A stretch of 10,708 nt of DNA from Caldifarciminota bacterium (GTDB lineage Bacteria > Hydrothermota > Tepidihabitantia > Tepidihabitantales > Tepidihabitantaceae), in contig CAIVTL010000212.1 in the NCBI GenBank assembly GCA_903908785.1, forward strand, positions 1-10,708, in the 5' to 3' direction. Position numbers and translations under genes: made by a program. Numbering within the stretch: the first letter of the stretch is position 1; every line of letters begins with the position of its first letter. Positions 1 to 5,751 of the stretch are shown here, piece after piece. A model generated the notes under the pieces. It was given only the letters and a program-made list of their open reading frames with translations. It was not told the DNA's origin and made no database searches.

Positions 1-75
1 GATGATGCCGAAACCCAGCATCACCACGACCAGGATTGCGAACAGCACAGCGACCGACCGGTTCTTGAGATTCAC
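1..75 (-). CDS. Probable MFS transporter, N-terminal fragment (gene runs off the left edge)
   Basis: Reading leftward from a GTG at 75-73 gives VNLKNRSVAVLFAILVVVML followed by GFGII. A few polar residues are followed by one hydrophobic segment that ends in the GFGII typical of the first helix of major facilitator drug/sugar transporters (usually LLGFGIIIPLLP). Only 25 codons are inside the window, so substrate and family cannot be judged. No clear Shine-Dalgarno precedes the GTG; a TACAGT at 80-85 (minus) could be a -10 box for a nearly leaderless start, but there is no good -35. It could be another membrane protein beginning with a similar helix. Confidence 0.5.
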   Translation of the reverse strand, partial: MNLKNRSVAVLFAILVVVMLGFGII

Positions 76-248
76 TGGAACTGTATTTGACTCCGCAGGA
101 CTAGCCCCCGATTCCTAGCCGCGCCCGCTGTCCGCACTTCTGCCATCTGACATCTAACTTCGTCCCTTGCGCTCGTCCGCCACCCTATCCCCTCATCCCT
201 CTTTCCATTTCTCTCTTCCCTACATGCGCACGACCGCTTGTCCGCCGC

Positions 249-323
249 CGCGGACTGCAAACCGGCACCGAGCCGCTCGCTAATCTGAAATCACCAATCT
301 ACAATCTAGAATGCGATGGCGCC
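249..323. repeat. AATCTNN heptamer array, copy 1
   Basis: After a GGACTGC-AAACCGG lead-in come AATCTGA, AATCACC, AATCTAC, AATCTAG, AATGCGA and TGGCGCC (282-323), all in one 7-bp register. The same lead-in and the same AATG-NNA-TGGCG end recur elsewhere in the window. A livF scrap encoding SGESRA on the minus strand (325-342) follows directly. Confidence 0.75.
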
Positions 324-355
324 GCGCCCGGCTCTCGCCGGACTTGACCACGTTC

Positions 356-388
356 AATCTACAATCGTGAATCTAGAATGCTATGGCG
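356..388. repeat. AATCTNN heptamer array, copy 2
   Basis: AATCTAC, AATCGTG, AATCTAG and AATGCTA, then TGGCGG, in 7-bp register. A livF-like scrap begins immediately after it on the minus strand. Confidence 0.7.
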
Positions 389-424
389 GTAGCTGATTTC
401 GAGGGCCAGACGGACGTTCTGCTC
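386..424 (-). pseudogene. livF-like 3' fragment (EQNVRLALEISYR)
   Basis: The minus strand encodes EQNVRLALEISYR. This corresponds to the EQNxxxALExSxR stretch after the Walker B/H-loop region in branched-chain amino acid ABC ATPases (LivF/LivG type). It aligns with the same stretch in the longer fragment at 9615-9761. It is isolated, has no start, and is bounded by repeats on one side and unrelated sequence on the other. Confidence 0.6.
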
Positions 425-450
425 GAACTTCCGCGGGCCACGATCCAAGA

Positions 451-479
451 GTCTCTCGTTTGTCCCCGCAAATAGAGAC
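451..479. terminator. Hairpin downstream of abiEii, possible terminator
   Basis: GTCTCT (451-456) pairs with AGAGAC (474-479) and GTTTG (458-462) with CAAAT (469-473, one G-U), separated by a bulged C and closing a six-base loop. It lies about 80 nt beyond the abiEii stop. There is no clear U-tract, so a terminator role is only plausible. Confidence 0.3.
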
Positions 480-559
480 AATCGCTATGCGACGGTCAAC
501 AATCTACAGTCTTCAATCCGGCATTGTCAAACCCGTCTGCCCTCCACCAAATCGCTGAA

Positions 560-1375
560 TCACTTGAGCTCCCCAAGGAAACGCTGAACCGCCTCGTAAC
601 CGTTCCTGCGCTCCAAGTCCCAGTCCGCGGAGCCGGCCTGCTCAGGCAGAAGGAAGTTCGCCAGCCCGACCGGACCGACCGCGTCCATCGCCTGGAACGA
701 CGTCGCCAGCTTGCCGATGGCCTCCTGCAGGACATCAAGCGCCAGGAACGGTCTGACCTCGGCCGCGACGCTCGCCGGCCCGGTCTTGTAGTACCGCAGA
801 ACCGAACAGATGTCATACGCGTCCTTGATACGACTCGGGTCACCGGAGAACGCCAAGGCCTTCGTCGTCAGCACCGCTGCCGGCCCGGCGACCGGAAGGC
901 TGACCTTGTGCCTTGCCCGGCTTGGCATCACCGCCTCGACTTCAAAGGCCTCGTTGTTCCGGAACGCGACCTCGCAGCCTCTGGTCTTGAATGCCAGCAC
1001 GTCCTGCACCCGTTGATGTCTGTGCCCGCTGTCCGTTCCACCCGCCATCGGCGCAAGGAAGTCCACGTGAATCACGTTCTTCCCAACCGGCTTCTCGAGG
1101 CTGAACTCCAACGGCTGTCCGGTCCGGCTGAGCCTGGGACTGAACCCGGCGCGCTCCAGCTTCTGCCGGATTCCCTCGTACACTTCTGCCAACCTGGGTA
1201 GCTGCTCGAAGTCCAAGGCCACGTCTATGTCAACCGACCCGACGTGCGCGAACTCGACGCCGGCCGGCTTGTACCGCTCAGTCAGCAGGTACGGTGGCCA
1301 ACCGCCCACCAACACACAGTGCCTCCTGTACTCAGAAAGCATGGCGAACACCTCAACCAGCGCGCCCTTCGACAC
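560..1375 (-). CDS. abiEii: AbiEii/AbiGii-type nucleotidyltransferase toxin (type IV TA system)
   Basis: This is a 271-residue protein of the AbiEii/AbiGii nucleotidyltransferase family. The polymerase-beta-like core is visible: GG at residues 24-25 (VLVGGWPPYLL), the metal-binding DxD in VGSVDIDVALD (D49, D51), and a third acidic residue in VIHVDFLAP (D105). The family's C-terminal K-D-x-x-D signature appears as RIKDAYDI (K184, D185, D188). Studied homologues halt growth by GTP-dependent or tRNA-directed nucleotidyl transfer, which is family knowledge. The gene lies 42 nt after the antitoxin stop, in the toxin-second order usual for abiE operons. The GTG at 1375 is the first start after an in-frame TAA at 1394-1396; an ATG at 1342 with GAGG upstream is an alternative. 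The catalytic residues look intact although the antitoxin frame is broken. Confidence 0.85.
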   Translation of the reverse strand: MSKGALVEVFAMLSEYRRHCVLVGGWPPYLLTERYKPAGVEFAHVGSVDIDVALDFEQLPRLAEVYEGIRQKLERAGFSPRLSRTGQPLEFSLEKPVGKNVIHVDFLAPMAGGTDSGHRHQRVQDVLAFKTRGCEVAFRNNEAFEVEAVMPSRARHKVSLPVAGPAAVLTTKALAFSGDPSRIKDAYDICSVLRYYKTGPASVAAEVRPFLALDVLQEAIGKLATSFQAMDAVGPVGLANFLLPEQAGSADWDLERRNGYEAVQRFLGELK

Positions 1376-1417
1376 CTCGACAATGTCAGGAGCTTACGCT
1401 CGGCGGTCGTTCACGTG

Positions 1418-2535
1418 CTAGAACTTCAGAATCTTCTCTCGCAGAACCGCGGCCTGCTCCTTACCTCGGGCCGGGTAATTCACCAAATCAAGATAGAGCT
1501 GGACGTTGCCCACGACGTTCAGGCCCTCGATGACCTGCACGGGGTTGAGAACCCCCTCATCATACGGCCGTATCAAATGAACGTTGCCGCCGGATGTCAC
1601 CGGCTTCAGCCCCGCAGCCTCAGCAAATGTGGCCGTGTCGCCAAGCAGGTACAGATGCACATGTGGCGTGCGCACAAAGGACGCAATCAGGCTCGCCCCC
1701 GCGAAAAGAGTGAAACCGTAGCGCGCTTTCACCCTGCCGGCGCTGCGTGCCAACCGTTCCATCAGCTCGCGATATGACGGCTCGTCCGAGTAGTACGTCT
1801 CGACGGTATTGTCGCGCGCAACAACGTATGCCGAAGCCCAGCGGTCCAACAACCCGGCCGGATTAGGACCCTCATGCCCATCTTCGTTGGCCCGACGTAC
1901 TCCTCGCCGGTCTGCCGCTCGACGACATTGTACGCCAGTCCCAGACTCACCTTCGCGGCGTCTGCAAGCTCCTGATACTGCCAGGCCCGGTCCGGATTCT
2001 CCAAGAGAATCCTCAGCACCCGCGTGGCCTTGGGAGAAAACAGGGCCTTCATCTCTCGCCGCTGTTGCTTCAAGCTCCGGCTGCTTTCCTTCAGGACAAA
2101 CCCATCCTCAAGGAACAGACCGATGTTGCCCACGGTGTCAACGTAGCTCACGCCCTCTTTTCGGCACAGCGCGCGGCCCGCCGGTCCAATGTACGGGGCG
2201 ACAATGAGCGGCCTTCCTCGCGGCATCTTGGCGGCCGCTTCCTTCAGGTACGAGATACTCGAACGCAGGAACCTCGGCTGAGAGCTCAGCCGCGCCTCTG
2301 CCACGAATACATTCTTGGTGAGCTTCAGGGAAACAATGTCACCGGTTCCGATACCCCTGGCCCTGTTCCACTGGCCCTTGAGCCTCTTACCAACTTGGAT
2401 GATGAATACTGCGTCCGGCCTTCGGCTCCTGGCCAGCCGTGAACCGGGCTTCACCTCAAACGCCAGAGCCTCCGGCAACCCGGTCGCTTCTTGCAGGATG
2501 CCCAGTGCCCGGTTCAGCAGTTCTCGTTCTTTCAC
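1418..2535 (-). pseudogene. abiEi: AbiEi-type antitoxin/transcriptional repressor, split by one frameshift
   Basis: Two minus-strand frames form one antitoxin. The first (2535 down to about 1853) holds an N-terminal domain ending in the family-like VDTVGN (residues 133-137), then a winged helix near residues 164-214 (ALFSPKATRVLRILLENP to SLGLAYNVVE), and reaches LIRPG at 228. The second (from 1852) continues with LLDRWASAYV and about 140 more residues to the stop at 1418. The join needs one extra base: the DNA reads CCG-GG-TTG-TTG-GAC, so one G is missing from a short G run at 1853-1855. It could be a real deletion or an assembly error. A -1 slip at GGT-TGT would also restore the frame, but no convincing slippery heptamer is present. 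The start is set at the GTG at 2535, preceded eight bases upstream by AAAAGG; an upstream TTG at 2589 is really the -35 box. The rejoined length is about 372 aa. AbiEi neutralises AbiEii and represses its own operon (family knowledge). Confidence 0.75.
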
Positions 2536-2545
2536 TATTTTGGCC

Positions 2546-2589
2546 TTTTCAGCGTTACGCTGAAAATAGGGAACGGCTGAAAAAGTCAA
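2546..2589 (-). promoter_or_regulatory. abiE promoter with 21-bp palindromic operator
   Basis: TTTTCAGCG-TTA-CGCTGAAAA (2546-2566) is a perfect 9-3-9 inverted repeat. On the minus strand TTGACT (2589-2584) and TATTTT (2568-2563), 15 bp apart, look like -35 and -10 boxes, and the palindrome covers the -10 and the predicted transcription start. AbiEi antitoxins are known to repress by binding inverted repeats, so this is the likely autoregulatory site. The 15-bp spacing is short of the optimum. Confidence 0.6.
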
Positions 2590-2610
2590 GCCTGCCGGCG
2601 GCCGTCCGCC

Positions 2611-2628
2611 AATCTAGAATCTCAAATG
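2611..2628. repeat. AATCTNN heptamer array, short copy
   Basis: AATCTAG, AATCTCA, AATG. It is a short copy of the arrays seen elsewhere, placed between the abiE promoter and the next regulated promoter. Confidence 0.55.
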
Positions 2629-2675
2629 TGTCTGCCGGTCAAGGATAAGCTGGGCTGCGCTTGCACGGCCCTTCG

Positions 2676-2708
2676 TTGATGCTTAACCCCAGTTCACTAT
2701 AATGAACC
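2676..2708 (+). promoter_or_regulatory. Promoter with embedded dyad operator (second site of the 6378 type)
   Basis: TTGATG (2676-2681), a 16-bp spacer and a perfect TATAAT (2698-2703). The 18-bp sequence AGTTCACTATAATGAACC (2691-2708) centres a near-perfect dyad on the -10 box. Exactly the same 18 bp occur on the minus strand at 6378-6395, also over a TATAAT with a 16-bp spacer, in front of the winged-helix regulator gene. This points to shared control. The predicted transcription start is at about 2710, next to a GTG at 2711. Confidence 0.65.
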
Positions 2709-2710
2709 GC

Positions 2711-2749
2711 GTGGTATTGGTCCGCTACGGTGGTATCGGGAATGTGTGA
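2711..2749 (+). pseudogene. Possible remnant of a thiI-like gene start
   Basis: A GTG seven bases after the TATAAT opens VVLVRYGGIGNV and then stops. This resembles the conserved N-terminus of ThiI, the tRNA 4-thiouridine/thiazole sulfurtransferase, which typically begins V-L-V-R-Y-G-E-I. In-frame codons beyond the stop read RMHERLARG, faintly like the next ThiI helix, and then homology is lost. If correct, the operator above once controlled a leaderless thiI-like gene. Twelve residues are too few to be certain, and chance is possible. Confidence 0.3.
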
Positions 2750-2895
2750 AGAATGCACGAGAGGCTGGCGAGAGGGACGAAATATAACCGGACTACTGAA
2801 TTCAAACACTGCCACCGGCCACTGGACACTCGCGGCAATTGGTCGCGGCGGACGGTCAACCGCCGCCGGTACTCGCGATGCACCCTGCTCGCTTC

Positions 2896-2924
2896 TTGAC
2901 TCCGACCCCCGCCCGCGCTACATT
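2896..2924 (+). promoter_or_regulatory. satD promoter, probably leaderless
   Basis: TTGACT (2896-2901), a 17-bp spacer and TACATT (2919-2924). The satD ATG at 2933 lies eight bases after the -10 box, so transcription should begin at or within two bases of the start codon. No Shine-Dalgarno is present. The remaining DNA between 2750 and 2895 has a degenerate heptamer stretch near 2808-2856, related to 7168-7202, and no gene. Confidence 0.6.
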
Positions 2925-2932
2925 GACCGTGT

Positions 2933-3661
2933 ATGCCTGCCCGAGCGCGAACCGCCCTCCCATCCCAGAAACGGTGCGTCATCATCGGTGATGTCCGTGA
3001 GTCGCGCCTGCTTGACAATTGGACGCGAGTCTTCAACCGGATCCAGACTCACCTGGTAGAAGCCAACCGCAGATTCGCATCGGACGTTCTCATTAGCTTC
3101 GCCCCGACCGTGGGCGACGAGTTCCAAGGCGTTCTCAGGACCCCGCTCAAGGCCTACGATGCTTGCCTGATGCTCCGTTCCGGCATCCCGACGCGCCTCC
3201 GCATAGGGATCGGTATTGGTGCCGTAGAGAGACACTTCGCTAGAGACAAGGGCATGAGAGGCACGGCGTTCTACCGAGCACGCGCCGCGATCGAAGCCTG
3301 CAAGAAGCTCAATCGGGCCACGCTGGTCAACTCGGCCGCCGAGCCTTCCTCGACCGACGTGGCCATCAACTCACTGCTGCACGTCGCCGCCACCCTTGAG
3401 GAACGCTGGACCCCGCGCCAACGGCAACTGCTCGGCTTCTACCGTGAAAATCCCAACTGGTCCTATGACCGTCTCGGGAAGCGATTCCAGGTTACGAAAC
3501 AGGCCGTGTCCCAGATCCTCGCCGCCGCCGACTGGGATACGTTCCGGGAAGCCGAGACGGCCATCCGGACGCTCCTCGGTAACGATGATGCGCTGAGGCA
3601 GGCGGTCAAGCTTCAGGGCTTTACTTCCAGAAGTAAAGCTCCCAGGGTTTACAGTGATTGA
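2933..3661 (+). CDS. satD: SatD family protein
   Basis: This 242-residue protein has the SatD-family pattern: an N-terminal strand and motif CVIIGDVRESR (residues 15-25), then VGDEFQG (60-66) about 40 residues later, followed by an IGIGIG segment (91-96). A C-terminal helix-turn-helix is visible at about 177-200 (YDRLGKRFQVTKQAVSQI), preceded by a helix with WTPRQRQLL. Family members are found beside DUF3307-like membrane proteins, and so is this one; its last 8 bases overlap the next gene. The biochemical role of the family is not established. The helix-turn-helix suggests DNA binding, perhaps to the palindrome in its own 3' end. ATG 2933 fits the promoter at 2896-2924 as a leaderless start. 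Confidence 0.75.
   Translation: MPARARTALPSQKRCVIIGDVRESRLLDNWTRVFNRIQTHLVEANRRFASDVLISFAPTVGDEFQGVLRTPLKAYDACLMLRSGIPTRLRIGIGIGAVERHFARDKGMRGTAFYRARAAIEACKKLNRATLVNSAAEPSSTDVAINSLLHVAATLEERWTPRQRQLLGFYRENPNWSYDRLGKRFQVTKQAVSQILAAADWDTFREAETAIRTLLGNDDALRQAVKLQGFTSRSKAPRVYSD
3618..3639. promoter_or_regulatory. 22-bp palindrome inside the 3' end of satD
   Basis: GCTTTACTTC (3618-3627), CA, GAAGTAAAGC (3630-3639): a perfect 10-2-10 inverted repeat, 14 bp before the GTG of the next gene. It is coding sequence for satD (around GFTSRSKA), so its perfection is constrained beyond the protein. It could be an operator for the SatD helix-turn-helix or a stem-loop that affects translation of the next gene. 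Confidence 0.5.
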
Positions 3662-4019
3662 CACCATATCCTCGCTCTTGTACTTGGGCGCGTACGTCAT
3701 CGCCGCGCTGGGCGGGCACGTGGTTGTGCGCTGGGTACTCAGACTCTGCCCGCTGCCGGATGGAAATGGCTACCAAGGCCTGAGACGCGCGGGGACGGTC
3801 ATCGGCGTTCTCGAGCGTCTCTTCACCGTGACGCTTGTTCTTCTCGGACAGTATGCGGCGATTACGATTCTCTTCGCAGCCAAGTCGATCGTCCGGTTCG
3901 GCGAGGCCAAGGAACGCCGCTTCGCTGAGTACTACCTGGTCGGCACGCTGGCAAGCATCCTCTTCGCCCTCCTGGCCGCGCAGGCCGCGCTCAAAGTCGC
4001 GCAACTACTCAGGCCCTGA
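3654..4019 (+). CDS. DUF3307-like small membrane protein, partner of SatD
   Basis: This 121-residue protein has three predicted membrane segments, near residues 5-27 (SSLLYLGAYVIAALGGHVVV), 47-68 (the VTLVLLGQYAAITILFAAKS region) and 92-116 (YLVGTLASILFALLAAQAAL). The pattern IGVLERLFTVTLVLLGQ, then AAKSIVRFGEAKERRFAEYY and LVGTLAS, matches the C-terminal half of DUF3307 proteins, which sit next to SatD in many bacteria. The N-terminal half of DUF3307 is absent, so this is a short form. The GTG start overlaps the satD stop (AGTGATTGA), implying translational coupling. The function is unknown. Confidence 0.65.
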   Translation: MIDTISSLLYLGAYVIAALGGHVVVRWVLRLCPLPDGNGYQGLRRAGTVIGVLERLFTVTLVLLGQYAAITILFAAKSIVRFGEAKERRFAEYYLVGTLASILFALLAAQAALKVAQLLRP

Positions 4020-4241
4020 AGCTCGCCGAGCGCCCACCGACGCCCGGCCCGCCGCGCCGCAAACCGCAAACCGCCATCCACTATCCGCCTTTCGATGTCC
4101 GCTACTGAAGACTTCAAACCGGCGCCGAGCCGCCCTGCTTGCTCCGGAACCTGCCCTGAGCATAGCCCAAGGAGTCGCGAAGCGTCAACGAAGCGAGAGG
4201 GTCTCGCTTGTCTGGCAACTCGCGCGCACGCGCGCGGGGCG
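4020..4241. repeat. Convergent intergenic region: heptamers, hairpin and alternating CG tract
   Basis: From 4060 a CCGCNNN-type series (CCGCAAA twice, CCGCCAT, CCACTAT, CCGCCTT, TCGATGT, CCGCTAC) keeps a 7-bp register into a TTCAAAC-CGGCGCC block shared with other arrays. AAGCGAGA-GGG-TCTCGCTT (4191-4209) is an 8-bp perfect stem with a three-base loop between the convergent DUF3307-like and toxin genes; it may act as a two-way terminator but lacks a T-tract. Positions 4221-4236 are strictly alternating purine/pyrimidine (CGCGCGCACGCGCGCG). Confidence 0.55.
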
Positions 4242-4496
4242 TCAACCTATAGGCCGGTCGTACGCCCCGTGAGCACCGACCCAAAACCAAACAAGCCCGT
4301 CCGGTGCTTCCACGGCCACCGCGCGATAGCGCAGCCCGACGCGAACCGACCAGTAGCGGCCGACCTTCTTGAGATGCAGCGACGGATGATTGGGATCGGC
4401 CTTCAGCAGTTCAAATGCCCGGTCGGCCAGATTCCGGACTGATTCAGGCAGGGAGTTGTAGCAGCGCCAGTGATCCGGCGCGGCGTGGTGGGTCAA
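4242..4496 (-). CDS. RelE/ParE superfamily toxin
   Basis: This 84-residue basic protein carries the RelE/ParE-type core: helices with LADRAFELLKADPNHPSLHLK, then strands GRYWSVRVGLRYRAVAV and LVWFWVGAHGAYDRPI. The order K-x-H-x-S-L-x-L-K-K, W-S-V-R-V-G-x-R-Y-R and H-x-x-Y-D matches many short ParE-like toxins. Known relatives cleave ribosome-bound mRNA or poison gyrase; which applies here cannot be read from the sequence. Its ATG overlaps the antitoxin stop by four bases (ATGA), the usual antitoxin-first TA arrangement. Confidence 0.75.
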   Translation of the reverse strand: MTHHAAPDHWRCYNSLPESVRNLADRAFELLKADPNHPSLHLKKVGRYWSVRVGLRYRAVAVEAPDGLVWFWVGAHGAYDRPIG

Positions 4497-4693
4497 AGCC
4501 TGGTTGACTCGCCGGCTGCGTGCGCGCGCAGGGCGCGCTCGGCGTGCTCATCGAGTCTGCCGGCCCGAACGTCGTCTTCAAGCTGACGGTCCCAGGCCCG
4601 CGCGTCGAACTCCGCGAACCACCCGCGGAGAACAGCGAGCTCGTCGCCGGTGAGTTCCTGGATGTCACGCTCGATTGCTTCAACTTTGCTCAT
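4493..4693 (-). CDS. Antitoxin of the RelE/ParE-type pair
   Basis: This 66-residue acidic protein begins MSKVEAIERDIQELTGDELA. A predicted helix-rich N-terminal half (IERDIQELTGDELAVLRGWFAEFDARAWDRQLEDDV) is followed by a short tail with AGRLDEHAERALRAH. This matches the small antitoxins found next to ParE-like toxins, where the C-terminal tail wraps the toxin. No DNA-binding fold is obvious. The ATG lies 12 bases after a strong -10 box and has no Shine-Dalgarno. The next gene overlaps its stop. Confidence 0.7.
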   Translation of the reverse strand: MSKVEAIERDIQELTGDELAVLRGWFAEFDARAWDRQLEDDVRAGRLDEHAERALRAHAAGESTRL

Positions 4694-4705
4694 GGCTTCG
4701 AGTCA

Positions 4706-4734
4706 AGAATAATGGGAGGACCGGCGGGTGTCAA
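4706..4734 (-). promoter_or_regulatory. Consensus promoter of the RelE/ParE-type TA operon
   Basis: On the minus strand a perfect TTGACA (4734-4729), a 17-bp spacer and TATTCT (4711-4706). The antitoxin ATG is 12 bases further on, so the expected 5' leader is only about five bases. Confidence 0.7.
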
Positions 4735-4793
4735 GTCCAGTCGCGGCCCCCGCCGACACTCGACCACTGGACCACTTGAGCACTCGTCTGTCA

Positions 4794-4915
4794 CTGCAAA
4801 CTGCAAACCGGCGCCGCGCCGCCCGCTAATCTAAAATCAGCAATCTAGAATCTAAAATGGTATGGCGCTCCGCGCCCGTGGTTTGGGATTTGGGGTTTGG
4901 GATTTGTGATTTCCC
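4794..4915. repeat. Heptamer arrays AATCTNN and RTTTGGG, intruding into the HNH gene
   Basis: An AAACTGC-AAACCGG lead-in is followed by AATCTAA, AATCAGC, AATCTAG, AATCTAA, AATGGTA and TGGCGCT (4828-4869). After an 11-base gap comes a second array of different sequence: GTTTGGG, ATTTGGG, GTTTGGG, ATTTGTG and ATTTCCC (4881-4915). On the minus strand both are read as the last 20 codons and the stop of the HNH gene. Confidence 0.8.
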
Positions 4916-5643
4916 GCTGCGCGGGCCAAGGGATTACCCGGCAGGATCCAGGAGCCGCACTTGCCGGTCGCTATGTCCGCAAGCCGCCTTGTGTCCTTCA
5001 TCCCGAACCGCTTGGCGAGCGCTTTGGTACATCCGTGGGGAACGCACTCGAACGTCTGACCGCACCGATGCATCGTCACCTTTGGCAGTTTCGCGTAGGC
5101 GCGTCGAATCGCCCGCACCCTGGCCGGGGTCAGCCCGCGCAGCTCGGCCGACACCTTGACCCGGGACCCGTCTCGGATAGCCCGCCACGTTCTCTCGCGC
5201 GCTGTCGCCAGCGCCAGGTGTCGCGGGTTGCAGCAGGGGCGACCGTCAAGCTTGTGGACCACGAGCATTCCCCGGGGGATTGGCCCATGTTCGCGTTCGT
5301 ATATCCGCCGGTGGACATACCGGGTGCCCTGGCCGAAAAACCCGTAGCCGTTGACCTTGTGGCCCAACCATGGCCAGCACTCGTCATCACCGCGGACGTC
5401 AACCAGTGCGACGAGCCGGTCGATGCCCCGGCGCATTATCACGTAGAACGCACTTTCGGTCGTGACGCCGTAGCTGGATAAACGGGTCTGCCTGGTGTTG
5501 ACCGGCTTATGGGGCAGTTGGGCCTTCAGTTGACGGACGCGCTCACGCGATACGCCGACCGCCCGGGCAAGGTCGGCTTCGCTGTAGCGGGATGCCTTCT
5601 CGCCCAACGCGAGTATCCTGTCGAGCGCTAATGGTCTACTCAT
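4852..5643 (-). CDS. HNH endonuclease with flanking helix-turn-helix regions
   Basis: This 263-residue protein has three parts. Residues 18-42 form a helix-turn-helix (YSEADLARAVGVSRERVRQLK). Residues 89-147 form an HNH_3-type nuclease domain: CWPWLGHKVNGYGFF, then YVHRRIYEREHGPIPRGM, VVHKLDG and CCNPRHLALAT, with the expected His111, His130, Asn139 and His142 and several cysteines. Residues 171-232 (LTPARVRAIRRAYAK to LAKRFGMKDTRRLADIATGK) resemble the DNA-binding repeat that often follows phage and homing-type HNH domains, here with a Cys/His-containing insertion (MHRCGQTFECVPHGC). It probably nicks or cleaves DNA; the target is unknown. The last 20 residues (from GNHKSQTPNPKP) and the stop are repeat-derived, so the native C-terminus has been replaced. 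GAGG sits only one base before the ATG. Coupling to the overlapping upstream ORF is an alternative way to start. Confidence 0.75.
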   Translation of the reverse strand: MSRPLALDRILALGEKASRYSEADLARAVGVSRERVRQLKAQLPHKPVNTRQTRLSSYGVTTESAFYVIMRRGIDRLVALVDVRGDDECWPWLGHKVNGYGFFGQGTRYVHRRIYEREHGPIPRGMLVVHKLDGRPCCNPRHLALATARERTWRAIRDGSRVKVSAELRGLTPARVRAIRRAYAKLPKVTMHRCGQTFECVPHGCTKALAKRFGMKDTRRLADIATGKCGSWILPGNPLARAAGNHKSQTPNPKPRARSAIPF

Positions 5644-5716
5644 GCCTCGGAAAAAGAGGGACGATTCCCGCGTCTCGAGCCTCCATCAATAGCGGAAGAG
5701 ACTCAGTCTTCAACAT
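5636..5716 (-). CDS. Predicted leaderless 26-codon ORF overlapping the HNH start
   Basis: An ATG lies six bases after the -10 box TAGAAT of a consensus promoter. It opens a 26-residue frame beginning MLKTESLPLLMEARD and ending PLFPRHE. Its stop codon TAG overlaps the HNH start (CATGAGTAG), giving an 8-base overlap that would couple translation. The spacing equals that of other leaderless starts in this window. I do not recognise the peptide. It may simply deliver ribosomes to the HNH gene, which has no properly spaced Shine-Dalgarno. Confidence 0.45.
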   Translation of the reverse strand: MLKTESLPLLMEARDAGIVPLFPRHE

Positions 5717-5722
5717 CAGTGG

Positions 5723-5751
5723 ATTCTAGGACTCGCGGGCGCAATTGTCAA
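5723..5751 (-). promoter_or_regulatory. Consensus promoter upstream of the HNH gene
   Basis: On the minus strand a perfect TTGACA (5751-5746), a 17-bp spacer and TAGAAT (5728-5723). The predicted transcription start is about 5716, the A of the ATG of the 26-codon ORF and about 73 bases before the HNH ATG. Confidence 0.7.

Larger units (their letters stand above)
76..559. other. Intergenic mosaic between the MFS start and abiEii
   Basis: I see no gene here. The stretch holds degenerate 7-bp units (about 131-174, such as CTGTCCG, GCCATCT, GACATCT), two AATCTNN arrays, two scraps of a livF-like 3' end (325-342 and 386-424, minus) and one hairpin at 451-479. Short open frames on both strands have repeat-derived translations without family features. 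Confidence 0.6.

Noticed and set aside
524..1201. 225-codon plus-strand open frame
   Set aside because: It lies antisense to the AbiEii toxin, which has intact catalytic motifs; the frame is a GC-rich shadow.
4897..5481. 194-codon plus-strand open frame
   Set aside because: It is antisense to the HNH endonuclease and lacks any motif or start signal.
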